From positions 1-64,000 of IMG/VR virus record IMGVR_UViG_3300044712_000998: a DNA stretch of 64,000 nucleotides; one strand, 5' to 3'. The position numbers were made by a program, and so were the translations under genes. The notes under the pieces are model-generated. The model searched no databases. It worked only from the letters and a program-made list of their open reading frames with translations, and was not told the DNA's origin. This document shows, piece after piece, positions 49,429-57,133 of the stretch. Every line of letters starts with the position of its first letter. Within the stretch, counting starts at the first letter, position 1. This stretch comes from a virus.

Positions 49429-51351
49429 CTAACCGCGAGCTACGAGCAGACCGGCTACGACCTCGTCGAGCCGTGGGATCAGTCGGTCCATAACATCGAT
49501 ACGTCCGATGCCATGCAGGATCTTGGCGAACCCCGGTTTCAGGATGAGCTCGACGAGGACCTCAACGACGGCTTCGTCGCTCCCCGCTGAACCAGCCGTC
49601 CGAACCTGGCGGATCAGGTCTCGGGCGACCCGATGACTGTCTCCAACGGACCGGCCGCCCTTGGTTTCCACGCTGATCACGGCGCCGAACTCGTTGCCGT
49701 TGGACCACGTCGTGAACTGGAACCCGACGAGCAAGTCGGTGTTCGGGATCTCGATCTCGGCGATCCGCAGCTTGTTCATTTCATCCCAGATCTGCGGCAA
49801 CGCCGTTCTGGAGTGTTCTGGCGCGAACAGGTAACGGCGCAGGTACCTCCACTTATTAGGCTCCAGCGACTCCCGCAGCTTTTCGAGTCCCTGGATATCA
49901 CCGGACTTGGTCGCCTGGACCCAGCCCCTGATCTTGGGCAGATAAGTGTTCACGCGGACAATTTTGAGGGCCGATGGGTCCACATGGATCCGCTTCGTCT
50001 TGGTGACGGCCTTGCCCTGCTTCACCGCGAGCCACTCGGCACCATTGACATCAATAATGTCTATATCGACCCTAACCGACTTGTCGGTACCAAATAATAC
50101 CTCTTTTTGACCGGGATCTGCCTCATAAAAGAGCGGGTGCGGATTATTCGCGTTCCTGTAATACCTTTTCAGTATATCAGATATACGCGATGACATCTGA
50201 ATCCGCATGGGCCACATCTTAGGGTGGAACAGGTAGGGATCCGAAATGGCCTTAATATACGCGTCCGTGATATGCACTAACAGTTTCCGAATAGGCTCGG
50301 GAACATTGGCGCTCTTCCACGCCTTCGTGAACTCGTTGACGCGTTCCCGAGCCAACACGAGGTTCTGGGCTCCGAAGACCTCGCGAGTATGGGCCAGGAT
50401 GATGTCCTCCTTGGTCCTGATGAACCCCAGGTTGTCCCGGAACATCGGGTTCTGGTCATAGGCGGGGCGCTCGTTGTACGCCTTCATGGCCGCTGCCCGT
50501 TGCTTGGTCTCGCGCTCCTCGCGGAGCTGGATCTGTCGCAGCATCTCGGCTGCTGCGGCTTCAGCGGGATCCTCGTCGACGCCGAGCCCGACCCGGACCT
50601 GATCGAAGGCCGCTGTGTTCGCCCAGGTCATGTTCCCGGTGACGTCGTGGTACAACATGGCGGCGCCAAAGGTTGTCCCAGTTCCAGCCGTAGTGATCCA
50701 GGTACCCGTTGTCGGGGTCCTCGGGACCACATCAGGCAGAACGGTGACATCGGGAATAGCGGTCTGCTGGGCTTCCTGCTGAAGCCTGGCGACGACCTCG
50801 TGGTGCTCCTGGACCGCTCGGGCCTCGCGGGCCCAGTCGGTACCCTGTACCTGTACCGGAGCCATCGGAGCCAGCGGTACCTGGGCCCCGTTGTTCTCCA
50901 GGATCTGTCCGAGCGTCCCAGTTGTCGTGGTTGCCCTGTGGCGCTCCATATCTGCGATGAGCTCATCCACGAAGGCCTCGTTGTTCCTCCGTATCGGGCC
51001 AGGATCGGCGTTCGGAGCCGTTGGAGCAGCGGCAGCCTGGATTCTCTGTTCGGCACGCCGCTGGATCTGTTCCGCGATGTACGCCTGCGCGACGACATCA
51101 TGGGCCTCAGCGTTCACGACTCCGTGGAAGATCCGACCGGGTTGCCGAACCGCGTAGGTCTCAGCCGGGTTCTGTTGTCGGGCGATCTCTTCGGCAATCC
51201 TGGCGACCTCCTCAGCTGTGGTGAGATCAGCCCGTATCGGGTCAGCCTGGGGCCTCTCCGGTTCGTTTCTGACCGCGTTGGCCTCCCGGTAGGGTTCCCC
51301 GAGGTACTCACGTAAAAAGGCCCTAGGATCGACTTGGAATCGATTCGGCAT
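49429..51351 (-). CDS. Large hypothetical protein, 640 aa
   Basis: The N-terminal 250 residues are Ala/Glu/Arg/Gln-rich and helical with linker-like Pro/Val stretches. Residues about 250-600 look like a compact alpha/beta domain with RIHVDPSALKIVRV, YLPKIRGWV and VISVETKGGRSVG. A local AT-rich patch (roughly 50040-50300) lies inside the gene and encodes part of that domain. No motif identifies it. It could be a virion or host-interaction protein; it is flanked by the HTH genes and by the small-gene region. Confidence 0.55.
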   Translation of the reverse strand: MPNRFQVDPRAFLREYLGEPYREANAVRNEPERPQADPIRADLTTAEEVARIAEEIARQQNPAETYAVRQPGRIFHGVVNAEAHDVVAQAYIAEQIQRRAEQRIQAAAAPTAPNADPGPIRRNNEAFVDELIADMERHRATTTTGTLGQILENNGAQVPLAPMAPVQVQGTDWAREARAVQEHHEVVARLQQEAQQTAIPDVTVLPDVVPRTPTTGTWITTAGTGTTFGAAMLYHDVTGNMTWANTAAFDQVRVGLGVDEDPAEAAAAEMLRQIQLREERETKQRAAAMKAYNERPAYDQNPMFRDNLGFIRTKEDIILAHTREVFGAQNLVLARERVNEFTKAWKSANVPEPIRKLLVHITDAYIKAISDPYLFHPKMWPMRIQMSSRISDILKRYYRNANNPHPLFYEADPGQKEVLFGTDKSVRVDIDIIDVNGAEWLAVKQGKAVTKTKRIHVDPSALKIVRVNTYLPKIRGWVQATKSGDIQGLEKLRESLEPNKWRYLRRYLFAPEHSRTALPQIWDEMNKLRIAEIEIPNTDLLVGFQFTTWSNGNEFGAVISVETKGGRSVGDSHRVARDLIRQVRTAGSAGSDEAVVEVLVELILKPGFAKILHGIGRIDVMDRLIPRLDEVVAGLLVARG

Positions 51352-51621
51352 CTAGGGCTTCTCGGGTCCCGTAACCAGGACGACATCCTTGGGGTCCACG
51401 TGAACCCGGATCGGTTTGGGCCCCTGGAGGATCACGGTGAGGGAGAGATGCGAGGTATCCACGACGACACCCCGGATCCCGTTCACGGTGACCTCCTTGT
51501 CGATGAAGTCTCGGCGGTTCCGGTAGGCGTCCAAAATGATCGAAGTGAGGAGGCCACACAGGGTGGCCACCAGGGCGGCAACGATGGCCACCATCGCAAT
51601 GTTCGTTTTCGTGGAAGACAT
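51352..51621 (-). CDS. Membrane-anchored small protein, 89 aa
   Basis: AAGGAG sits 6 bases before the ATG. A transmembrane helix occupies residues about 9-30 (MVAIVAALVATLCGLLTSIIL). A basic RNRRDF follows, and then a small beta domain with VTVNGIRGVVVDTS and IRVHVDPKDVV. The topology is probably N-in, with the beta domain periplasmic or, if inverted, cytoplasmic. Similar anchored beta domains occur at 55454-55777. Function unknown. Confidence 0.55.
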   Translation of the reverse strand: MSSTKTNIAMVAIVAALVATLCGLLTSIILDAYRNRRDFIDKEVTVNGIRGVVVDTSHLSLTVILQGPKPIRVHVDPKDVVLVTGPEKP

Positions 51622-51696
51622 GAGCTCCTTTCTGAGAAGCTATGGGTTCATATGAGCTAAGCTGATCGGGACACTCCGACGTCGAGATCCCCGAGG

Positions 51697-51714
51697 GGAC
51701 CCCCCGGGGGTTCC
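51697..51714 (-). other. GC-only inverted repeat after a stop codon
   Basis: Directly after the stop of the 51717-51980 gene there is a near-perfect inverted repeat (GGACCCCCC and GGGGGTTCC, one mismatch), adjacent to a CCCC/GGGG stem. No T-run follows, so it may be a processing or pausing structure rather than a classical terminator. It precedes the strong ribosome site of the 51352-51621 gene in a 95-bp gap. Confidence 0.35.
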
Positions 51715-51716
51715 GG

Positions 51717-51980
51717 CTAACCCGGCTTGCACCGCGCCACCCACATCGTGCGGGGGCACAGCGTGATCCCGTTTTCCAGGACCGGGTGACCCCGCCGGGA
51801 CATCCCGAGAACACGTAGAACAGCGAACCCGTACCCGAGGTCGACGCGGTCCCCGATCCGGAGGTCGAGCACCTGGACGGCCTCCTGGCCATCCTTCAGC
51901 ACGGGGCGTGGGGCCCGCTCGTTGCGATGCATGACGTCGTATTCACGCCTCGCCCTACGCCGCTGTTCGTTATTGGCCAT
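51717..51980 (-). CDS. Small basic protein, 87 aa
   Basis: GGAGGGG precedes the ATG. The N-terminal third is Arg-rich and helical (NEQRRRARREYDVMHRN), and the rest is a small beta domain (VDLGYGFAVLRVLGM) with Cys in the last strand. It could bind nucleic acid through the basic helix. It is the first gene of the small-gene region read from the left. No family recognised. Confidence 0.5.
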   Translation of the reverse strand: MANNEQRRRARREYDVMHRNERAPRPVLKDGQEAVQVLDLRIGDRVDLGYGFAVLRVLGMSRRGHPVLENGITLCPRTMWVARCKPG

Positions 51981-52004
51981 GACGCCCCTCCACCTGATGC
52001 GGGG

Positions 52005-52217
52005 TCACGTCGGTCTCCCCACTAACTCGGCGTCCCCGGGAACCGGGAGCCTGGGCACCACGGGATCCCGGTTCGCGTCGAAGCACTTCCGGCAGACCGG
52101 ATACCCGATCCAGGGGCCCGTCCAGTTGTCGGGCACCACGACGCTCTCATAGATCGGGATCCCGTGACGGAGATCGTGTAACTCGGTACCGCAAACGTAG
52201 CAGGTATCTGAGATCAT
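52005..52217 (-). CDS. CxxC zinc-knuckle microprotein, 70 aa
   Basis: Two CxxC pairs (Cys6/Cys9 and Cys42/Cys45) flank a beta-rich middle containing GIPIYESVVVP. This layout is a compact treble-clef or zinc-ribbon candidate. The start overlaps the upstream stop by four bases (ATGA). Many such microproteins occur in this part of the window. A regulatory role by nucleic-acid or protein binding is plausible. Confidence 0.55.
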   Translation of the reverse strand: MISDTCYVCGTELHDLRHGIPIYESVVVPDNWTGPWIGYPVCRKCFDANRDPVVPRLPVPGDAELVGRPT

Positions 52218-52528
52218 CGGTCCGGCTTGTCGGCTCGGTCCTGGGCCCGGTCGAGACGCTCGATCTCGGCGACCAGCATCGCGGTAGCCCTGAGGAGATC
52301 AGTTCGCCTCGTCTTCGGCTTCCAGAACGTCAACGACCACGGCCACGTCCTCGGGGCCGGGCAGTACGTCTCGCAGCCCTGGTTCAGTGCGTAACACGCG
52401 GCAGCATCGGCGAGTTCACCATAGGTGTGCTGGTCGTCGTGCTGCGTGGTGAACCCCCTCTCGATCTGCCTGAGGCGCTCACGGGCGACCTCCTGGAGAA
52501 CCGCTGCGGTTCTGGCGACATCATGCAT
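52214..52528 (-). CDS. HDDxH-type phage protein, 104 aa
   Basis: I choose ATG 52528 (MHDVARTAAVL), preceded by GGAGG at ideal spacing and overlapping the upstream gene by 8 bases. The sequence VARERLRQIERGF then HDDQHTYGELADAAACYAL matches a pattern I have seen repeatedly in phage and prophage genomes, where HDD-x-H is conserved. I do not know its function. The C-terminus is helical. Confidence 0.55.
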   Translation of the reverse strand: MHDVARTAAVLQEVARERLRQIERGFTTQHDDQHTYGELADAAACYALNQGCETYCPAPRTWPWSLTFWKPKTRRTDLLRATAMLVAEIERLDRAQDRADKPDR

Positions 52529-52811
52529 GTCGACCTCCTGGTTTCGTGTGTTTGGCGAGCGCAACGATCCCATCGGTATCGATGATGTCGCCCTCAGCGA
52601 TGAGCTGCCGCATCGCGATCGTCATCTGGCCGACATCGACGATGAGCTTATGTCGGAACCGGTACGTATTGATCATCGTCATGAGCAACGAGGTCCGCTT
52701 CTGGGGACCCTGCTTCTTCAGGATCTCCTTGGCGATCCGCCGGGATACCACCAGGTTGTCCACGGTCAGAGCTGACAGCGGTGCCTTCTTCGGTCTGAGA
52801 TGTGGCTTCAT
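52521..52811 (-). CDS. Small basic protein, possible winged helix, 96 aa
   Basis: A Lys/Arg-rich protein with helices such as VSRRIAKEILKKQG and LLMTMINTYRFRH, then TIAMRQLIAEGDIIDTDG, an arrangement like a short winged-helix. There is no visible ribosome site in the AT-rich leader, so efficiency is unclear. It is likely an early regulator or DNA-binding protein; confidence is low. Confidence 0.45.
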   Translation of the reverse strand: MKPHLRPKKAPLSALTVDNLVVSRRIAKEILKKQGPQKRTSLLMTMINTYRFRHKLIVDVGQMTIAMRQLIAEGDIIDTDGIVALAKHTKPGGRHA

Positions 52812-52821
52812 AATTATTCGA

Positions 52822-53151
52822 CTACGGTTTCAGCTGGTAAAGCTTTGCCCGGTTCTGGAAGCAGGCCGGGTTGGTCTCGCTGTGATCCACGATCCCGATA
52901 CCGTTGGGCTCCGTGCACGTACACGGGGCCTCCTTGAGGAGCTCCAAGCCTTCCTGCGCTATGGCTCTCGCGTTCCAGAGCTTCGCCAGGGCGGCCTCAA
53001 GGGTGGCCTGATCTGGCTGGTTCTCGACTTCGAACGTGGCCCCACAAACCACGCAGCCCAGGTTGCCGAACCATTTCCCGTCGTACGAGGAACAACAGCT
53101 CCCGACGTGCTCGGCGCCGCAGTACGGACACGGCTTGAGATCATCGCTCAT
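52822..53151 (-). CDS. Lar-like restriction-alleviation candidate
   Basis: I choose ATG 53151 (MSDDLKPCPYCGAEHVG) with GGAGG upstream; an ATG 12 bases earlier is less good. The 109-residue protein has KPCPYCG (Cys8, Cys11) followed by GCVVCGATFEVE and KLWNAR. This is the pattern of Lar-type restriction alleviation proteins: a zinc-binding CPFCG, a later CxxCG and WNxR. Lar proteins of prophages stimulate modification by, or blunt, type I restriction. The extra C-terminal Cys (CTCTE, PACF) is unusual. Confidence 0.6.
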   Translation of the reverse strand: MSDDLKPCPYCGAEHVGSCCSSYDGKWFGNLGCVVCGATFEVENQPDQATLEAALAKLWNARAIAQEGLELLKEAPCTCTEPNGIGIVDHSETNPACFQNRAKLYQLKP

Positions 53152-53327
53152 GTTTTCCTCCAATCTCCGATGAGGGCTTCGCAGTCGGCAAGGAAGATGC
53201 TGAGCTGCTCCGGGGTAAGACGCCCGGCCCGAGTTCCGGTTAGATCCCGTAGCGCAACCGCTAACAGGTTCTTGAGCCTTTGATTCTGTATGAGCAGTTC
53301 AGCTGGGGTCAGCTTGGGATCAGCCAT
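53148..53327 (-). CDS. Small helical protein, 59 aa
   Basis: I choose ATG 53327 (MADPKLTPAELL), which has GAGGT upstream and an 8-base overlap with the upstream gene; the longer frame is shadow. The protein is helical and Leu/Ala-rich, ending in EQLSIFLADCEALIGDW. Its stop overlaps the Lar-like start (ATGA). No family recognised. Confidence 0.5.
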   Translation of the reverse strand: MADPKLTPAELLIQNQRLKNLLAVALRDLTGTRAGRLTPEQLSIFLADCEALIGDWRKT

Positions 53328-53661
53328 CGGAGACCTCGATCTCAGCAGCTCTGATGGCACGCCTGCAGGCCTCGATCGCTGTGTTGTATCCAGCCTTGTA
53401 GTCGCCCCAGGTCGGCTTCCCGGATTCATCGACGAGCTTCGCAGGCAGCTCGACCTTCCTGGCCTTCAGAGCCGCGATCTCGGCGTCCTGCTTGTTGATG
53501 AGATCCTGCATGGCCCCGGAGTACGTCCCTGGTCCCGTCTTCGCCATGAAGTTGCTGGGCTCCACGGCGAAGACATGGGCGCCGCACTCCTCGCAGCAGT
53601 TCGAGGCATCGGGGCCCAGGGATACATGACCACCGCACTTCTCGCAGGTCGACAGGCTCAT
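53320..53661 (-). CDS. Zinc-ribbon protein with helical tail, 113 aa
   Basis: Residues 1-32 contain Cys6, Cys9, Cys22/23 and Cys26 (CEKCG, CCEECG), a zinc-ribbon candidate. Residues about 50-110 are a Lys/Ala-rich helix (INKQDAEIAALKARKVE). It overlaps its neighbours by 4 and 8 bases. The layout, ribbon plus coiled coil, recurs in the next gene. A regulatory or scaffold role is possible. Confidence 0.55.
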   Translation of the reverse strand: MSLSTCEKCGGHVSLGPDASNCCEECGAHVFAVEPSNFMAKTGPGTYSGAMQDLINKQDAEIAALKARKVELPAKLVDESGKPTWGDYKAGYNTAIEACRRAIRAAEIEVSDG

Positions 53662-54650
53662 ATGACCTCGTAACCCTGGCGACGCAGGGATTCCCGGAGC
53701 ACGTCGATGTAGTCGCTGTGAGACTCCATGCTGCGTTCCCAGTCCGGCAGCTTGATCTTGTGCTCCTTGAGCGCAGCCAGTTCGGCGCGCAAGGCGTTGT
53801 TCTCCAGGGTCGCATTACAGGCCTGTAAAGCAAACCCGGCGCCCTCTTTGTTTGCCGCGTCGGCGTCAGCTCGCACAGCGGCGAGTTCCTCTCGGGCCTG
53901 ATCCCGCTGTTTTGCGGCTTCCCTGGCGATGTTATCAGACTTCTCGCGATGGTTGCGCTCCTCGACCAGGGCATCCTGGAGCTGCTGGGCCAGCTCGGGG
54001 AGGTCGTGATGCGACCAGAGCCCGTTGGGAAGGGGACCACCATGCAACGCATTGGCCGTCCTGGTCAGCAGGTCGCCTTGCCGCATGATCAGCCTGACTT
54101 CCGCTTCGGACTCCGCGAGCTCGGCTCTGGCCTCGACGAGTTCAGCAGTCCTGGCATCACAGATCTCGACGAGCTCTTCGATACAGCTCTGCGGTTCCCG
54201 GCGATCCCAGTGACCTTCCCGGTAATCCTGGAGCTTGGCCTCCTTGGCTGAAGTCATGACAAGCCTGGCCTTGAGCGCTTCGAGCTCCGCGGTGATCCCG
54301 ATGGGCTCGATCTGGGACCCCATGGCGGCGACGTCGCAGCACTTCCCGCAGGTATCACTGCACAGCGACCAGGACCCATCGGGGTGCCGGACCCAGAGCG
54401 CCGCGCAGACCTTGCAGCGGTGCGTCGCCCTGGCCTCGCGCATCATCTTGAACCCGGCGCGTTCATCGGCGAGCTGCTTCTCGAGATCACCGATCATGGC
54501 TTCCCGACGCGCGATCATCTGGGGCGCACAGACCGGACACTGCCGGCTATCCATGCTCCCATCGGGACCACCTTGCCCGGTGTAGTCGTGCCCAGAACAA
54601 AACACGCATGACGGATCCCCAGATCGGAGTTCCGTGATCTTGTCAGTCAT
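53658..54650 (-). CDS. Zinc-finger plus long coiled-coil protein, 330 aa
   Basis: The N-terminal 110 residues hold many Cys (15, 18, 38, 41, 79, 82, 97, 101, 104 and 105) in CxxC groups, enough for two or three zinc sites. From about 120 to 300 the chain is a Leu/Glu/Arg/Ala-rich coiled coil (ELVEARAELAESEAEVRLIM), and the C-terminus is helical. It could organise other proteins or bind DNA. It overlaps its upstream neighbour by 8 bases. No known family. Confidence 0.55.
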   Translation of the reverse strand: MTDKITELRSGDPSCVFCSGHDYTGQGGPDGSMDSRQCPVCAPQMIARREAMIGDLEKQLADERAGFKMMREARATHRCKVCAALWVRHPDGSWSLCSDTCGKCCDVAAMGSQIEPIGITAELEALKARLVMTSAKEAKLQDYREGHWDRREPQSCIEELVEICDARTAELVEARAELAESEAEVRLIMRQGDLLTRTANALHGGPLPNGLWSHHDLPELAQQLQDALVEERNHREKSDNIAREAAKQRDQAREELAAVRADADAANKEGAGFALQACNATLENNALRAELAALKEHKIKLPDWERSMESHSDYIDVLRESLRRQGYEVI

Positions 54651-55044
54651 GACGACCTCCGTCGTTGTAGGCTTTCAGAGCTTTCTCGATCGCCGTAACG
54701 ATCCGGTTGCACTGCGGCTCCCCGGCGACCCCCATCATGACCAAGTAGACGTGGTCCGTGGGGACGTCCAGGAGCTTGGCAACCCTGCCACAGCTGTGCT
54801 CCTGCTTGGTCGGCCCACTCCACTTCTTGGCGACGCGAAGCTTGGGGAAGATGATCTTCAGCATCCGTTTGACCAGCTTGCAGCGCGCCTTGACGTAGGC
54901 GCGCCGGCTCCGTCGCGACTTGGGCAGCTCAGGCAGCGCAGGCTTGGCGTCATCGCGACTCGGACGCCTACGGGTCCCCGACTTCGTGAGCGCCTTGAGC
55001 GTGGTGTATTTCCCGTGCAGGATGCAATGTGAGCTTGAACTCAT
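54643..55044 (-). CDS. Basic protein, 133 aa
   Basis: A Lys/Arg-rich protein (SRRSRRAYVKARCK, RMLKIIFPKLRVAKKW) with a short beta element at the C-terminus (DHVYLVMMGVAG). No clear ribosome site precedes the ATG, which overlaps the upstream gene by four bases, so coupling is likely. It could bind nucleic acids. No family is recognised. Confidence 0.45.
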   Translation of the reverse strand: MSSSSHCILHGKYTTLKALTKSGTRRRPSRDDAKPALPELPKSRRSRRAYVKARCKLVKRMLKIIFPKLRVAKKWSGPTKQEHSCGRVAKLLDVPTDHVYLVMMGVAGEPQCNRIVTAIEKALKAYNDGGRHD

Positions 55045-55457
55045 GTGTCGATCTTCAGCCTAGGTAGCTCGGAGACCGCTGCAAGTTCACCCAGGTTGCG
55101 CTCATCGGGGTCCACCCCCAGCACCAGCCTGGGATGCGGGAGGATACCAGGCTCCCCGTACCTGAACAGGAACCTGCGGCCATCCTGGGTCTCAATGATG
55201 AAATCCACCAGGATGGGCCGCTTCATCCGTGGCGACTGCAGCCCTCTTGGTCTCTGTTCCTGACCAAAGATGCCATCGTAGCGGTGATCGATCTGGAACA
55301 TCGCCAAGAGCTGGTCCCGCCGGTTCAGCTCGACGAGCGCGACGCATGAGAACGCCAGGGCCACTGGGAACAGGTAGGGCCACATGTTGGTATACACGAA
55401 CAGGAGTCCGGCGAGGACCGGGTTCACCATGACGAGCCAGAGAATCGCGGTTCTCAT
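55041..55457 (-). CDS. Two-helix membrane protein with beta domain, 138 aa
   Basis: I choose ATG 55457 (MRTAILWLV), in an ATGA overlap with the upstream gene; the longer frame is shadow. Two transmembrane helices lie at about 3-21 and 24-43. The C-terminal 80 residues form a basic beta domain (PILVDFIIETQDG, LPRLKIDT). It belongs to a row of membrane-anchored small proteins. Possible host-membrane takeover or signalling role. Confidence 0.5.
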   Translation of the reverse strand: MRTAILWLVMVNPVLAGLLFVYTNMWPYLFPVALAFSCVALVELNRRDQLLAMFQIDHRYDGIFGQEQRPRGLQSPRMKRPILVDFIIETQDGRRFLFRYGEPGILPHPRLVLGVDPDERNLGELAAVSELPRLKIDT

Positions 55458-55777
55458 GGCTGCACTGCCGGGCCGTGCTGGTTCGCGACAGCCATCCATT
55501 CCACGTACACGGAATCCCCGTTCTGCAGGACGACCCTGGCACGCCCGGTCTCATAGAGCCCCTCGAAACCGGCCACGGTTCCCTTGGTATCACCGATCCG
55601 GAACAGCTTGCCCAGGTAGGCCTTCTTCCAGACGTTGGGATCCTGAACCGGCTTGGCCGGTTCAACGGAATCCAGCCTGGCGTGGGCCTCGAGATTCATG
55701 ATCCAGGCGTGGATCAGGACCCCGGTAATGCCGCCCGCGAACAGCAGGATAACCGACATAGTTAAACGATCTTTCAT
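55454..55777 (-). CDS. Membrane-anchored beta-domain protein, 107 aa
   Basis: I choose ATG 55777 (MKDRLTMSVI) because AAGGA lies 7 bases upstream and the start then overlaps the previous stop by one base; an ATG nine bases earlier lacks room for a site. One transmembrane helix (about 7-24) precedes a beta domain (GKLFRIGDTKGTVAGFEG, VVLQNGDSVYVEW). The layout resembles the protein at 51352-51621. Function unknown. Confidence 0.5.
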   Translation of the reverse strand: MKDRLTMSVILLFAGGITGVLIHAWIMNLEAHARLDSVEPAKPVQDPNVWKKAYLGKLFRIGDTKGTVAGFEGLYETGRARVVLQNGDSVYVEWMAVANQHGPAVQP

Positions 55778-56049
55778 CAGGTCCATCCTTTCGCATCGAA
55801 GATGTGGAACACGAGCCCGTTCGGTAGATCGACAGAGCAGATATAGACGCCAAGGGAATCCGGGATCGGGTGCCCGGTGCCGCGGATCCAGTAGATGTGC
55901 TTCGTGGTCTCTTTCTCAGCGGGATCCACGACAGCCCACAGGAAGATCTCGTTACCCTGGCATCCGAACCTGATGACCTGAGCTCCCCTGGGGAGCTCGA
56001 CAACCGAGGTGTCATCGATAGGCACCCGGTACTTGTAAACAGTTCTCAT
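55777..56049 (-). CDS. Small beta-rich protein, 90 aa
   Basis: GAGGA precedes the ATG. The protein is mostly beta with aromatic residues (VYKYRVPIDDTSVVELP, KHIYWIRGTG), ending in LVFHIFDAKGW. It resembles the protein encoded just upstream (56046-56324) in size and style, perhaps by ancient duplication. No family or motif is identified. Confidence 0.5.
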   Translation of the reverse strand: MRTVYKYRVPIDDTSVVELPRGAQVIRFGCQGNEIFLWAVVDPAEKETTKHIYWIRGTGHPIPDSLGVYICSVDLPNGLVFHIFDAKGWT

Positions 56050-56324
56050 TGATGTCCTCGTTTCGACAGGAAGAAGTAGTACCTAAGACCACCTGTCAGC
56101 ATCACGGAGTTCACGAATGCCCCCAGGGGTTCGTCGGTGAAGCCACCCTGTACGACCACATAGAACCGGTGATTTATAACTGGTGCGTTCATGTCGACGA
56201 GCGCTGCTAACTGGACGTTGTCCCATTGATCGATGATGAACTCCAGCACCTTGGCGCCTTCTGGCATCAAGATATCGCAGGTCGGGCCGTAGTTTGCTTG
56301 GTACAGTATGACGGTCGCCGACAC
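56046..56324 (-). CDS. Small beta-rich protein, 92 aa
   Basis: GTG start with GGAGG upstream; the start overlaps the previous stop as TAGTG. The protein has alternating hydrophobic strands (ATVILYQANYGPTCDILMP, NHRFYVVVQGG) and a basic end. Its similar size and style to the next gene suggests relatedness, but identity is too low to judge by eye. Function unknown. Confidence 0.5.
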   Translation of the reverse strand: MSATVILYQANYGPTCDILMPEGAKVLEFIIDQWDNVQLAALVDMNAPVINHRFYVVVQGGFTDEPLGAFVNSVMLTGGLRYYFFLSKRGHQ

Positions 56325-56722
56325 TACGCCCTCCAGGCCACCGACATCGTCTTCTGGGCCAAAGCGATCATCTTCTTGAACTCCTTAAGGTGCCGCGCCG
56401 GGTACAGGAAGATCACGTGGACCTCGTAGCCGGGCCGGCAGGGCTCCACGTCGAGCTCCAGTTTCCCCTTCCACTGCAGGATCTCGGTGCAACCCCTGAC
56501 CATCTGGTCCAGGGTGAGCTCCGACATCGTTTCGTGGTACCCGAGGTAGAGCCGCTTCGACTTGGAGTCCTGCCCCACGGTGACGTAGGAGGCATTGACT
56601 AACTTGGTCGCGTCGTCGTAGAGCTTGCTGACCCGGGCACCAAGGCGTCCGTCAACGAAGCATTCACCCTCGTTGTGCAGGACGACGTATTCCTCGAGAT
56701 CAGAGCGAATCATGTTGGGCAC
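56324..56722 (-). CDS. Hypothetical protein, 132 aa
   Basis: GTG start at 56722, directly after the upstream stop, with GGAGG 8 bases before it; an internal ATG at 56713 is spaced too far. The protein is mixed alpha/beta with LEEYVVLHNEGECFVDG near the N-terminus, a middle helix and a basic C-terminus. No family is recognised. It belongs to the run of small co-translated genes. Confidence 0.5.
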   Translation of the reverse strand: MPNMIRSDLEEYVVLHNEGECFVDGRLGARVSKLYDDATKLVNASYVTVGQDSKSKRLYLGYHETMSELTLDQMVRGCTEILQWKGKLELDVEPCRPGYEVHVIFLYPARHLKEFKKMIALAQKTMSVAWRA

Positions 56723-57118
56723 CTAGTTGGCCTCCTTTTTGGCTTTCTTCTCGGCCTCGTAGCGGGCCGCGGAGTCCCTGAACTCCTTGATCGCAGGTTC
56801 CCCAGCCTTCTTGAATAGCTCGATGCACTCCATGGCTTCCGCGGTTCCCCTGGTTTCGGACCCAGTCGAGGTACCGATGCCAACCATGCCAGCTGTGGGA
56901 CGGGGCCCACCCAGGAACGCCAGGGGGTCATTGAAGAACACGAAATGGAACTTGGTCCCAGCGACGGTATCCTTTTCGAGCGGGTAGATCCAGATCCCCT
57001 CGACTTCACCATCAGCGTGACGCAGGTTGATCTTGCAGAGCTTCTTGGAGGCACTCATGGCCTCGTATTCCTTCTCGAAGACGTAGCCCCGAGCAATGAT
57101 GTCCGCCGCGTTGACCAT
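56723..57118 (-). CDS. Hypothetical protein, 131 aa
   Basis: GGAGG precedes the ATG. The N-terminal half is beta-rich (CKINLRHADGEVEGIWIYP), then a Gly/Pro-rich segment (LGGPRPTAGMVGIGTSTG) and a Lys-rich helical C-terminus (AARYEAEKKAKKEAN). It has no motif that I can assign. The composition suggests a soluble cytoplasmic protein. Confidence 0.5.
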   Translation of the reverse strand: MVNAADIIARGYVFEKEYEAMSASKKLCKINLRHADGEVEGIWIYPLEKDTVAGTKFHFVFFNDPLAFLGGPRPTAGMVGIGTSTGSETRGTAEAMECIELFKKAGEPAIKEFRDSAARYEAEKKAKKEAN

Positions 57119-57133
57119 ATGGCCTCCCTGTTG

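Noticed and set aside
56710-57054. Minus-strand 114-residue frame overlapping the 56723-57118 gene.
   Set aside because: Same region in a different frame, Ser/Pro/Arg-rich, while the chosen frame has GGAGG and better composition.
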